Source of the DNA: Gluconacetobacter asukensis
Lineage (GTDB): Bacteria > Pseudomonadota > Alphaproteobacteria > Acetobacterales > Acetobacteraceae
Length of the DNA: 64,000 bases
Assembly: GCF_014174375.1 (NCBI RefSeq)
Contig: NZ_JABEQE010000005.1
Span: 124,001 to 188,000, forward strand
Direction: 5' to 3'
This document shows positions 38,094 to 45,162 of the stretch, one piece after another; within the stretch, counting starts at the first letter, position 1; every line of letters begins with the position of its first letter. Both the position numbers and the translations under genes were made by a program. Under the pieces are notes generated by a model that was given only the letters and a program-made list of their open reading frames with translations, made no database searches and was not told the DNA's origin.

Positions 38094-38669
38094 TCAGGGA
38101 CGTGTCGCTTCAGCCTCGCGTGTCCCCATCCGTGCGCCCAGCAGGCCACGCATGCGGGCCACCCGCGCCTTGATCTGCGGCGATTCCTGGTCCTCCCCGA
38201 TCATCCAGCTTTCCAGCTGGCGACGGGCACGGAAGACCCGGCTCTTGGCCGTGCCGACCGCGCAGCCGGTCGCCTCGGCCAGATGTTCGTAGCTCATGCC
38301 GTGCAGGACCACCATGATCAGGGCCTCGCGCTGGTCTTCGGGCAGGCGGTCCAGTGCCATCGCCAGGTCCTTCAGCGCCAGCCGGTCCTCATGCGGGGCC
38401 GTGGTCGCCAGCACCGACGCGGGAATATCCTCGATATCGGTGGTCTCCCGCCGCTTGCGCAGGTCGGAAATGAAGCGGTTACGGAGGATGCGGTGCATCC
38501 AGGCAGAAAAATTGGTCCCGGGGATGAAACTGTCCTGGGCGGCCAGCGCATTGCACACGGCATCCTGCACCAGGTCCTCAGCCATCGTTCGGTTCCGTGT
38601 CAGGGCAAGTGCCTGAACGCGCAGACGCGGGAGGATCGCGATGACCTGGTCATGGAAATTATTTGCCAT
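38094..38669 (-). CDS. ecfG: General stress ECF sigma factor EcfG
   Basis: EcfG (ECF15) directs general stress transcription. It is 191 residues, starting at the ATG at 38669 (MANNFHDQV). Region 2 is LTRNRTMAEDLVQDAVCNAL then TNFSAWMHRILRNRFISDLR. Region 4 is LPEDQREALIMVVLHGMSYE then AVGTAKSRVFRARRQLESWM. It is divergent from phyR across a 363-bp gap and upstream of nepR and the kinase. Confidence 0.93.
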   Translation of the reverse strand: MANNFHDQVIAILPRLRVQALALTRNRTMAEDLVQDAVCNALAAQDSFIPGTNFSAWMHRILRNRFISDLRKRRETTDIEDIPASVLATTAPHEDRLALKDLAMALDRLPEDQREALIMVVLHGMSYEHLAEATGCAVGTAKSRVFRARRQLESWMIGEDQESPQIKARVARMRGLLGARMGTREAEATRP

Positions 38670-39032
38670 TGTTCTGTTCCTCGCTTGCCGAACTTGCATC
38701 AGTGTAATGGCAGGAGTGTGTTTTAATCATGACGAAGACGTGAGAAGCGTTTAGAAAACCCCAATCTCCCGTGAAAATCCCGTCATGGCCCCAATCCGAT
38801 ACTTTGAAATCAGCATCTGCCGCCGTTTGTGCACATATCCTGCCGGTCGCCACCCGCGGGCGGGGCGAAGCGTTCCATCCGCCGTCCGTATGTCGCGATA
38901 GCGACACGACCGTCCGGCGAAGGGCAAGCCTACTCCCTAGTTCCTCTTGCGGACAATTTTAACGCTGTCATGATCAACAACGTAACGTGTTTCTTGTTAA
39001 CGTAACGTGTTCCTTGCGGAGTTGACCGTTCA
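38670..39032. promoter_or_regulatory. Divergent ecfG/phyR control region
   Basis: This 363-bp region has no credible gene. It contains a palindrome TGTCGCGATAGCGACA (38891-38906; 6-bp arms, GATA centre). It also holds a tandem direct repeat just before phyR: AACGTAACGTGTTTCTTG at 38979-38996 and the same sequence with one change at 38999-39016 (20-bp period). A GGAAC exists on the minus strand but has no GTT-type -10 at 16-17 bp, so I cannot assign an EcfG promoter. Confidence 0.45.
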
Positions 39033-40178
39033 ATGCCCCTCTCACGGCGGCAGGATCTGATCCGGGCCCTTCCCTATGCCAGGCGATACGCCCGTGCCCT
39101 GACCGGCAGTCAGCCACGCGGCGATCTCCTGGTGGCCGAAAGCCTGCGGGGCCTGGCGGTGGCGGAAGCCGGGCCATTGCCGGCACGGCAGTGCCTGTAC
39201 CAGTGGATCTCGCGGCAGTTCAGGCCCGGACCGGCCTCGGAGGCCGAAGCCCTGAACATTCTGGAGCGCAAGCTCCTGCTTCTGACATCGCTGGAAGAAC
39301 TCACGATCGCCGACGCCGCGCAGGTCCTGGACCTGGGCGAGGCCGAAGCCGCCGAGATCCTCGCCCGCGCCCATGCCGGCCTGCGCAAGGTCGCCCAGAC
39401 CTCCATCCTGATCATCGAGGATGAGCCGATCATCGCGATGGATATCGAGGATCTGGTCCGCTGGTGCGGCCATCAGGTCGCCGGCGTGGCCGCGACCGAG
39501 GCCGACGCGATCGAACTGGCCCGCCAGACCAAGCCGGGCCTGATCCTCGCGGACATCAATCTGGGCACGGGCGGCGACGGCGCGAACGCCGTAGCCAGCA
39601 TCCTGCGCCATCACATGGCACCGGTCATCTTCGTCACCGCCTACCCCGAACGCCTGCTGACGGGCGAGGCCATCGAACCCGCCTTCGTCATCACCAAACC
39701 GTTCGAGCCGATGACCCTCGTACCAAGCAGTCACCGGCGGCCCCCAAAACCTGCCTTGAGAGCCGGTCTGGCGGCGGTCCGACGCGTGTTCCCTGCGCGC
39801 CGGTGCTCACGGCCATCAAAGGCCGCTCCGCTCCGGTGCTCGGGAACACACGCCGGCCGCGGCCCCTTGGGCCGCTCCCGCTCGCCAGACCGGCCCTCAA
39901 GGCAGGTTTCCACCTCACGTCACGCGCTTCTGACCCGGCGCGGTCGATGCCGCCCCGATACCCGGGAAACACACACCGGCCGCGGCCCCTTGGGCCGCTC
40001 CCGCTCGCCAGACCGGCTCTCAAGGCAGGTTTCCCCCTCACGTCACGCGCTTCTGACCCGGCGCGGTCGATGCCGCCCCGATACCCGGGAGACGCACGCC
40101 GGCCGCGGCCCCTTGGGCCGCTCCCGCTCGCCAGACCGGCTCTCAAGGCAGGTTTCCCCCCACGTCACGCGCTTCTGA
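39033..40178 (+). CDS. phyR: Stress response regulator PhyR, C-terminus frameshifted into repeats
   Basis: Phosphorylated PhyR sequesters NepR and frees EcfG. Residues 1-120 form the sigma-like domain (LPYARRYARALTGSQPRGDL, then LEELTIADAAQVLDLGEAEA). Residues 124-229 form a receiver with acidic pocket E129/D130, phospho-acceptor D174 (ILADINLG), T202 and K222 (ITKPFEPMTL). The open frame continues to 40178, but residues after L229 are Arg/Pro-rich translation of the repeat. The +1 frame from 39721 reads YQAVTGGPQNLP and stops at 39757-39759, which resembles a normal PhyR end. The natural end is therefore probably near 39759, with a frameshift at about 39720. Confidence 0.85.
   Translation: MPLSRRQDLIRALPYARRYARALTGSQPRGDLLVAESLRGLAVAEAGPLPARQCLYQWISRQFRPGPASEAEALNILERKLLLLTSLEELTIADAAQVLDLGEAEAAEILARAHAGLRKVAQTSILIIEDEPIIAMDIEDLVRWCGHQVAGVAATEADAIELARQTKPGLILADINLGTGGDGANAVASILRHHMAPVIFVTAYPERLLTGEAIEPAFVITKPFEPMTLVPSSHRRPPKPALRAGLAAVRRVFPARRCSRPSKAAPLRCSGTHAGRGPLGRSRSPDRPSRQVSTSRHALLTRRGRCRPDTRETHTGRGPLGRSRSPDRLSRQVSPSRHALLTRRGRCRPDTRETHAGRGPLGRSRSPDRLSRQVSPHVTRF
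39747..39909 (+). repeat. Palindromic dispersed element, copy C1
   Basis: This is a 163-bp element whose outer arms are AAACCTGCCTTGAG (39747-39760) and the perfect complement CTCAAGGCAGGTTT (39896-39909). The arms extend inward to about 27 bp with one mismatch. The inner hairpin is GCGGCCC-CTT-GGGCCGC (39859-39875). The left arm supplies the likely stop of phyR (TGA at 39757). The core matches copies A and B. Confidence 0.85.
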
Positions 40179-40277
40179 CCCGGCGCGGTCGATGCCGCCC
40201 CGATACCCGGGAAACACACACCGGCCGCGGCCCTTTGGGCCGCTCCCGCTCGCCAGACCGGCTCTCAAGGCAGGTTT
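39898..40277 (+). repeat. Tandem 122-123 bp repeats, partial copies of element C
   Basis: Three head-to-tail units have periods of 123, 123 and 122 bp (CAAGGCAGGTTT at 39898, 40021, 40144 and 40266). Each unit repeats the right half of C1 (from CCCGGGAAACACACACCGG to GCTCGCCAGACCGGCTCTC). About 55 bp not found in C1 (TCACGTCACGCGCTTCTGAC onward) precedes that half in each unit. Because 123 is divisible by three, long spurious frames cross the array on both strands. Nothing else is seen between 39760 and 40344. Confidence 0.88.
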
Positions 40278-40344
40278 TCTCGCTTAACAGGGATTTGGCC
40301 CTTTCCCCTTGCGTGCCGCCCTTGCCATGGTCCAGAACCCGGTC

Positions 40345-42156
40345 ATGTCGCCTCCTCTCCTTCTTCTTCAGGACATCGTCCTGACCCTCGGCGGCGCTCC
40401 GCTGCTCAACGGCGCCGGTTTCGGCGTCTCGGCCGGCGAACGGATCTGCCTCGTCGGGCGCAATGGCAGCGGGAAATCCACCCTGTTGCGCATCGCGGCC
40501 GGCGAACTGGCGGCCGATGACGGCACGCGATTCCTCCAGCCCGGTACCACCGTCCGATACCTGCTTCAGGAGCCCGACCTGTCGGGCTTTGCCACGACAC
40601 TGGATTACGTCCGCTCCGGCATACCCGCCGACGGGCCCGATTACCGCGCCGCCCTGCTGCTGGGTGAACTGGGCCTGACGGGCGAAGAGAATCCGGCGAA
40701 CCTTTCGGGGGGCGAGGCCCGCCGCTGCGCCCTCGCCTGGGCACTGGCGCCCGAACCCGACCTGCTGCTGCTGGACGAGCCCACCAACCATCTCGACATG
40801 CCGACCATCGAGTGGCTGGAACGCGAATTGCTGTCCCTGTCCTCGGCCATGGTCATCATCAGCCATGACCGCCGCCTGCTGGAAACCCTGTCCCGCAGCG
40901 TCGTCTGGCTGGATCGCGGCGTCACGCGGCGCCTGGACCAGGGCTTCGCCCGCTTCGAATCCTGGCGCGAAGAAATCCTGGAACAGGAAGAACGCGACGC
41001 CCACAAGCTGGACCGCCAGATCGCGCGCGAAGAAGACTGGATGCGCTACGGCGTCACCGCCCGGCGCAAGCGCAACGTGCGCCGCGTGGGCGAACTCGCA
41101 GCCCTCCGCCAGGCACGGCGCGAGGCCGTGCGTGCCCCCGGCGGCGTGAAGATGCAGGCCAACGAAGACGGATTGTCCGGCAAGCTGGTCGCCGTGGCCG
41201 AAGACGTACACAAGGCCTACGGCCCCCGCACGGTCATCGACGGGCTGGATTTGCGCGTGCTGCGCGGCGACCGGCTGGGCATCGTCGGCGCCAACGGCGC
41301 GGGCAAGAGTACCCTGCTCCGCCTGCTGACCGGGCAGGACCAGCCCGATTCGGGCGAAATCCGCATCGGCACCGCCCTGTCGGTCGTCACCCTCGACCAG
41401 CAGCGCCGCACGCTCGACCCCACCCGCACGCTGGCCGATACGCTGACCGGCGGCGGCGGCGACATGGTCCAGGTCGGCAGCGAGAAGCGCCACGTCATCG
41501 GCTACATGAAGGATTTCCTGTTCCGCCCGGAACAGGCGCGCACCCCGGTCAGCGCCCTGTCGGGCGGCGAACGCGGGCGGCTGATGCTGGCCTGCGCCCT
41601 CGCCCGCCCGTCCAACCTGCTGGTGCTGGACGAACCGACCAACGACCTCGATCTGGAAACCCTCGACCTGCTGCAGGAGATGCTGGACGCCTATGCCGGC
41701 ACAGTGCTGCTCGTCAGCCACGATCGCGATTTCCTCGACCGGGTGGCCACGTCAGTGCTGCTGGCGGAAGGCGCCGGACGATGGGTTGAATATGCCGGCG
41801 GCTATAGCGACATGCTGGCCCAGCGTGGGGGCATCGCCCCGGCGGGCCGGGGTGACCGGCGCGCCGAAGCCGCCACGCCTTCGGCGCCACAGAAACGGGC
41901 GGAAAAGGGCCCGGCGCGCAAACTATCCTACAAGGACCAGCACGCGCTGGACCGCCTGCCCGGCCAGATCGCGACCCTGGAGGAGCAGATCGGCCAGTTG
42001 CGGACGATCCTGTCGGATGGCGGCCTCTACGCCCGCGATCCGGCTTCCTTCACCGCAACGACGGAAAAACTGGACCGCGCCGAGGCCGAACTGACAGCGG
42101 CCGAGGAACGTTGGCTGGAACTGGAAATGCTGCGCGAGTCGCTGGGTTCATCCTGA
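40345..42156 (+). CDS. uup: ABC-F family ATPase (Uup-like)
   Basis: This soluble duplicated ABC ATPase has 603 residues. The first nucleotide-binding domain has GRNGSGKSTLLRIAAG, NLSGGEARRCALAWAL and LLLLDEPTNHLDMPTIEWLE. The second has GANGAGKSTLLRLLTG, ALSGGERGRLMLACALARPS and VLDEPTNDLDLETLDLL. A C-terminal coiled coil (LPGQIATLEEQIGQLRTILS) fits Uup, linked to ribosome function and replication-intermediate tolerance. ATG 40345 is chosen because the frame begins just before the conserved PPLLLLQDIVL; 40327 and 40309 are alternatives. Confidence 0.88.
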   Translation: MSPPLLLLQDIVLTLGGAPLLNGAGFGVSAGERICLVGRNGSGKSTLLRIAAGELAADDGTRFLQPGTTVRYLLQEPDLSGFATTLDYVRSGIPADGPDYRAALLLGELGLTGEENPANLSGGEARRCALAWALAPEPDLLLLDEPTNHLDMPTIEWLERELLSLSSAMVIISHDRRLLETLSRSVVWLDRGVTRRLDQGFARFESWREEILEQEERDAHKLDRQIAREEDWMRYGVTARRKRNVRRVGELAALRQARREAVRAPGGVKMQANEDGLSGKLVAVAEDVHKAYGPRTVIDGLDLRVLRGDRLGIVGANGAGKSTLLRLLTGQDQPDSGEIRIGTALSVVTLDQQRRTLDPTRTLADTLTGGGGDMVQVGSEKRHVIGYMKDFLFRPEQARTPVSALSGGERGRLMLACALARPSNLLVLDEPTNDLDLETLDLLQEMLDAYAGTVLLVSHDRDFLDRVATSVLLAEGAGRWVEYAGGYSDMLAQRGGIAPAGRGDRRAEAATPSAPQKRAEKGPARKLSYKDQHALDRLPGQIATLEEQIGQLRTILSDGGLYARDPASFTATTEKLDRAEAELTAAEERWLELEMLRESLGSS

Positions 42157-42193
42157 CCCAGCCCGCGCGCGGCCGGCTGAAGGATAATAGCCC

Positions 42194-42541
42194 ATGCCCC
42201 TATCCGCCGCCGCAACCCTCGCGCGCGAGGTCATCGCCCCGTGCCCCCGCAACACACCGGCCCTGACGCGCGCCGAGGCCGAAACCCTGCTGGCCCAGAT
42301 CCCCAACTGGACCCTGTCGCCGGACGCAACGATGCTGATGCGCTCCTGCGTCCTGCCCGATTTCGCCAACGCCTACGCGCTGGTCGAACGCATCGCGGCC
42401 CTGGCGGAGGCCGCCGACCACCACCCGGATATCGCCTTCGGCTGGGGTTATGTGCGCCTGACGCTGCAAACCCACAGCATCGGCGGCCTGCACCGCAACG
42501 ATTTCATCATGGCGGCCCGCATCGAGACGCTGCCCCACTAG
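42194..42541 (+). CDS. phhB: Pterin-4a-carbinolamine dehydratase
   Basis: This enzyme dehydrates 4a-hydroxytetrahydropterin and recycles the cofactor of aromatic hydroxylases. It has 115 residues. The active-site signature is AEAADHHPDIAFGWGYVRLT followed by LQTHSIGGLHRNDF, with the paired His. No phenylalanine hydroxylase gene is adjacent, so it may serve another pterin pathway or molybdopterin-related chemistry. It follows the ABC-F gene by 37 bp. Confidence 0.88.
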   Translation: MPLSAAATLAREVIAPCPRNTPALTRAEAETLLAQIPNWTLSPDATMLMRSCVLPDFANAYALVERIAALAEAADHHPDIAFGWGYVRLTLQTHSIGGLHRNDFIMAARIETLPH

Positions 42542-42581
42542 AGCATTTCCACCGAACACAGGTTCGGTAGAAATGCTCTAG
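42538..42581. terminator. Strong hairpin after phhB
   Basis: CTAGAGCATTTC (42538-42549) pairs perfectly with GAAATGCTCTAG (42570-42581). The inner ACCGAAC/GTTCGGT arms (42551-42557, 42562-42568) are separated from it by one mismatch. It overlaps the phhB stop region and is followed by a T-rich run (TTTATTGTTTTT), so it is a good terminator on the plus strand. Confidence 0.8.
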
Positions 42582-42595
42582 TTTATTGTTTTTAC

Positions 42596-42642
42596 GAGCA
42601 TCTTCACCTGTTCGAACGCACACGTTCAAACAGGATCTGCTC
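42596..42642. terminator. Second hairpin between convergent phhB and the Gfo/Idh gene
   Basis: CCTGTTCGAACG (42607-42618) pairs with CGTTCAAACAGG (42623-42634) with one mismatch. Outer GAGCA/TGCTC arms pair as well. On the minus strand it is followed by the A/T-rich spacer between the two hairpins, so it probably ends transcription of the minus-strand oxidoreductase gene. Confidence 0.65.
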
Positions 42643-42652
42643 TAGCCACCCG

Positions 42653-43672
42653 TCAGCCGGGGCTGACCAGCCCCGACTTCTCCCACAGGGCCCGCACCGA
42701 GGCGATACTGTCCGTCACCGCCAACGCCGCCGCCAGCGCGCGCCGGCCGGCCTGTGCATCCACCAGCACAGGCGCCCCATCCAGGCACGCGGCAGCGAAG
42801 GCCACATGCTCGGCGGCCAGCGTGTCATGGTCGTCCCAGCTCACGACCTCGCGGCGGAAGCCCCCGGTACCGGGCAGCGGAAGCCCCTTCTTTCGGCCGA
42901 TCATCGTCAGCTCGCGCTTCACGAAATCGGCTGAGAGATACCCTTCTTCCGAAAACAGGCGCATCCGCCGCTCCGTCTTCAGCGAGATCCGGCTGGCGGT
43001 GATGGTGGTCACGCACCCGTTCGCAAAACGCACACGGGCATTGGCAATGTCCTCATGCTGCGAACTTACCGCCGCCCCCAGCGCATCGACATCCACGATT
43101 TCGCTGTCCACGATCGCCAGCACCAGGTCCAGATCATGGATCATCAGGTCCAGAATTACCGAGACATCGGTGCCGCGCGGCTTGAAGGGGGCGATGCGCG
43201 TCGCCTCGATATAAAGCGGGCGCGTGATCCGCCCCGTGATGGCATGGTGCTCGGCCGAATAGCGCAGCAGATGCCCCACCTGCAGCACCAGCCCCGTCTC
43301 CACGGCCAGCGCCGCCAGCCGGTCGGCCTGCTCCAGGGTCGAGGCGATCGGCTTCTCCACCAGCACATGCCGGCCGTCCCGCAACGCGCGGTCGGCCAGG
43401 GCAAAATGATGTTCGGCCGGGGCCGCGATCACCACCGCTTCGCAACATTCCAGCAGCGCGTCCAGCGCCAGCGCCGGCGCGCCGCCGGCCTCGGCCCCGA
43501 CAGCGGCCGCCCGTGCCTGGTCCGGATCGTGGATGCCCACCAGGCACTCGCGCGGCGACGCCGCCACCTTCAGCGCATGGAACCGTCCGAAATGCCCGGC
43601 ACCGATGACGCCCACGCGCAATTGCCGTGCCGCCTCACCCCGTCCCGCTCCGCCACCGAACAGCCCCGCCAT
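42653..43672 (-). CDS. Gfo/Idh/MocA family oxidoreductase
   Basis: This NAD(P)-dependent oxidoreductase has 339 residues. The Rossmann motif is LRVGVIGAGHFGRFHALKVA and the conserved Lys-Pro is in HVLVEKPIAS. The C-terminal domain includes ATRIAPFKPRGTDVSVILDL then MIHDLDLVL. This last segment resembles UDP-GlcNAc 3-dehydrogenases (GnnA) that prepare GlcN3N for lipid A. Acetobacter lipid A is reported to contain such sugars, but no gnnB-like aminotransferase is adjacent, so this is only a possibility. Confidence 0.82.
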   Translation of the reverse strand: MAGLFGGGAGRGEAARQLRVGVIGAGHFGRFHALKVAASPRECLVGIHDPDQARAAAVGAEAGGAPALALDALLECCEAVVIAAPAEHHFALADRALRDGRHVLVEKPIASTLEQADRLAALAVETGLVLQVGHLLRYSAEHHAITGRITRPLYIEATRIAPFKPRGTDVSVILDLMIHDLDLVLAIVDSEIVDVDALGAAVSSQHEDIANARVRFANGCVTTITASRISLKTERRMRLFSEEGYLSADFVKRELTMIGRKKGLPLPGTGGFRREVVSWDDHDTLAAEHVAFAAACLDGAPVLVDAQAGRRALAAALAVTDSIASVRALWEKSGLVSPG

Positions 43673-43850
43673 CGCATCCTCTCCGTATCCAGGATGACGA
43701 AGGGTTAGAGCACCGGCGCCCGATCGGCCAGAGGCCCCAGCCGTACGGGACAGGTGCAAGGCCGAATGTTCCCTTTTTGTTCTTGATGACGCAAAACCGG
43801 CCTGCCATCATGCCGCCCGCCCCCACCGGGCGCGTTACGCCGGAGCCCCC

Positions 43851-44999
43851 ATGTCCGACTCTTCACCCATCCGTATCGGCCCCGGCCGGCCGACCCGTGA
43901 CGCATCGCGCACACTGGCGGGCGAATCGTCCAGCCTGGCCGGCATCCGCCACGGGCGCGGCGCCACCCTCTCACCGCCCGACCGCTTCGCCCGGCACCAA
44001 CCCTCCCCGGTCGATGATGGATGGGAGAGCCTGGCGGAGGACGAATCCGCCTCGCGCACCGAACTGACATTCGAGCCCGCGCGCACCATCATCACCCGTA
44101 ACGAGAGCCCGGATCTGGGTTTCGACCGGTCGATCAACGCCTATCGCGGCTGCGAACATGGCTGCATCTATTGCTTCGCCCGCCCCACCCACGCCTGGAT
44201 CGGCCTGTCCCCGGGGCTGGATTTCGAAACCCGCCTGACCTGCAAGCCCGACGCCGCCCGCCTGCTGGAGCGCGAATTGCGCCACCCCGCCTACCGGGTG
44301 CGCCCGATCGCGCTGGGCACCAATACCGACCCCTACCAGCCCGTGGAACGCCAGATGGGCCTCACCCGCGCCATCCTGACGGTGCTGGACCGGTTTTCCC
44401 ACCCCGTCACCATCGTCACCAAATCGGCCGGCGTGCTGCGCGACCTCGACGTGCTGAAGGCTCTGGCGGCGCGCAACCTGGTGCGCGTCAGCCTGTCGGT
44501 GACGACGCTCGATACCGACCTGGCCCGCAGGATGGAGCCGCGCGCCTCCACCCCCGCCCGGCGGCTGGAGGCCATATCCGCCCTGGCCGCCGCCGGCATT
44601 CCCGCCAGCGTCCTGGCCGCACCGATGATCCCGGCCCTGAACGATCATGAACTGGAAGCGATTCTCACCGCCGCCGCCGGGGCCGGCGCCTGCGATGCCG
44701 GCTACGCCCTGCTGCGCCTGCCGCTGGAAGTCGCGCCGCTGTTCGAGGACTGGCTGGCGCGCCATTACCCCGATCGCGCACACCACGTCCTGCAGCGCAT
44801 CCGCGCGGTGCGCGGCGGCAGGCTGAACGATTCGGCCTTCGGCCAGCGCGGCCGCGGCCAGGGAGTACACGCCGACCTGTTGGCCCAACGTTTCGCCCGC
44901 GCCCGCCGGGCGCTGGGCCTGACCCGCGGGCGGCCCCTGGACTGCACGCGCTTCGCCCCGCCACCGCCCCCACCCGAGGCACAACTGTCACTGTTCTGA
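43851..44999 (+). CDS. PA0069-family radical SAM protein
   Basis: This is a radical SAM enzyme of 382 residues. The cluster motif CEHGCIYC (C101, C105, C108) follows DRSINAYRG and precedes FARPTHAWIGLSPGLDFETR. This arrangement is typical of the PA0069 group, distant relatives of spore photoproduct lyase. The N-terminal 70 residues are a variable basic region. The substrate is unknown. No partner gene is adjacent, and the 163-bp gap before secD shows no clear feature. Confidence 0.88.
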   Translation: MSDSSPIRIGPGRPTRDASRTLAGESSSLAGIRHGRGATLSPPDRFARHQPSPVDDGWESLAEDESASRTELTFEPARTIITRNESPDLGFDRSINAYRGCEHGCIYCFARPTHAWIGLSPGLDFETRLTCKPDAARLLERELRHPAYRVRPIALGTNTDPYQPVERQMGLTRAILTVLDRFSHPVTIVTKSAGVLRDLDVLKALAARNLVRVSLSVTTLDTDLARRMEPRASTPARRLEAISALAAAGIPASVLAAPMIPALNDHELEAILTAAAGAGACDAGYALLRLPLEVAPLFEDWLARHYPDRAHHVLQRIRAVRGGRLNDSAFGQRGRGQGVHADLLAQRFARARRALGLTRGRPLDCTRFAPPPPPPEAQLSLF

Positions 45000-45162
45000 C
45001 GAGTACGGCTGCGAAACGGACGGATTCCGCACCGCCAGCGCCCGCCAGCGGTTGCATCCCGCGCGCCGGCCCGGCATGTTCCCGCGTCGCCGGCCGTCCG
45101 GCGGCATCGACACGCGAACAGGGAGCCGGCTGGGCCGGGCGTAAGGAGCACCCTTTTCAGTC

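Noticed and set aside
38670-39032. EcfG-type promoter (GGAAC-N16/17-GTT) in the ecfG-phyR gap
   Set aside because: GGAAC motifs exist on the minus strand, but none has a GTT at the required spacing.
39691-40146. Minus-strand frame encoding repeated RAGLASGSGPRGRGR-type peptides
   Set aside because: It is produced by the 123-bp tandem repeat, whose period is divisible by three. There is no ribosome-binding site and no family similarity.
39898-40277. CRISPR array
   Set aside because: The units are 122-123 bp and contiguous, with no short repeat/variable spacer pattern and no cas genes.
45000-45162. Small RNA gene (such as SRP RNA) upstream of secD
   Set aside because: The GC-rich gap lacks the conserved SRP tetraloop and asymmetric-loop motifs, and nothing else is recognisable.
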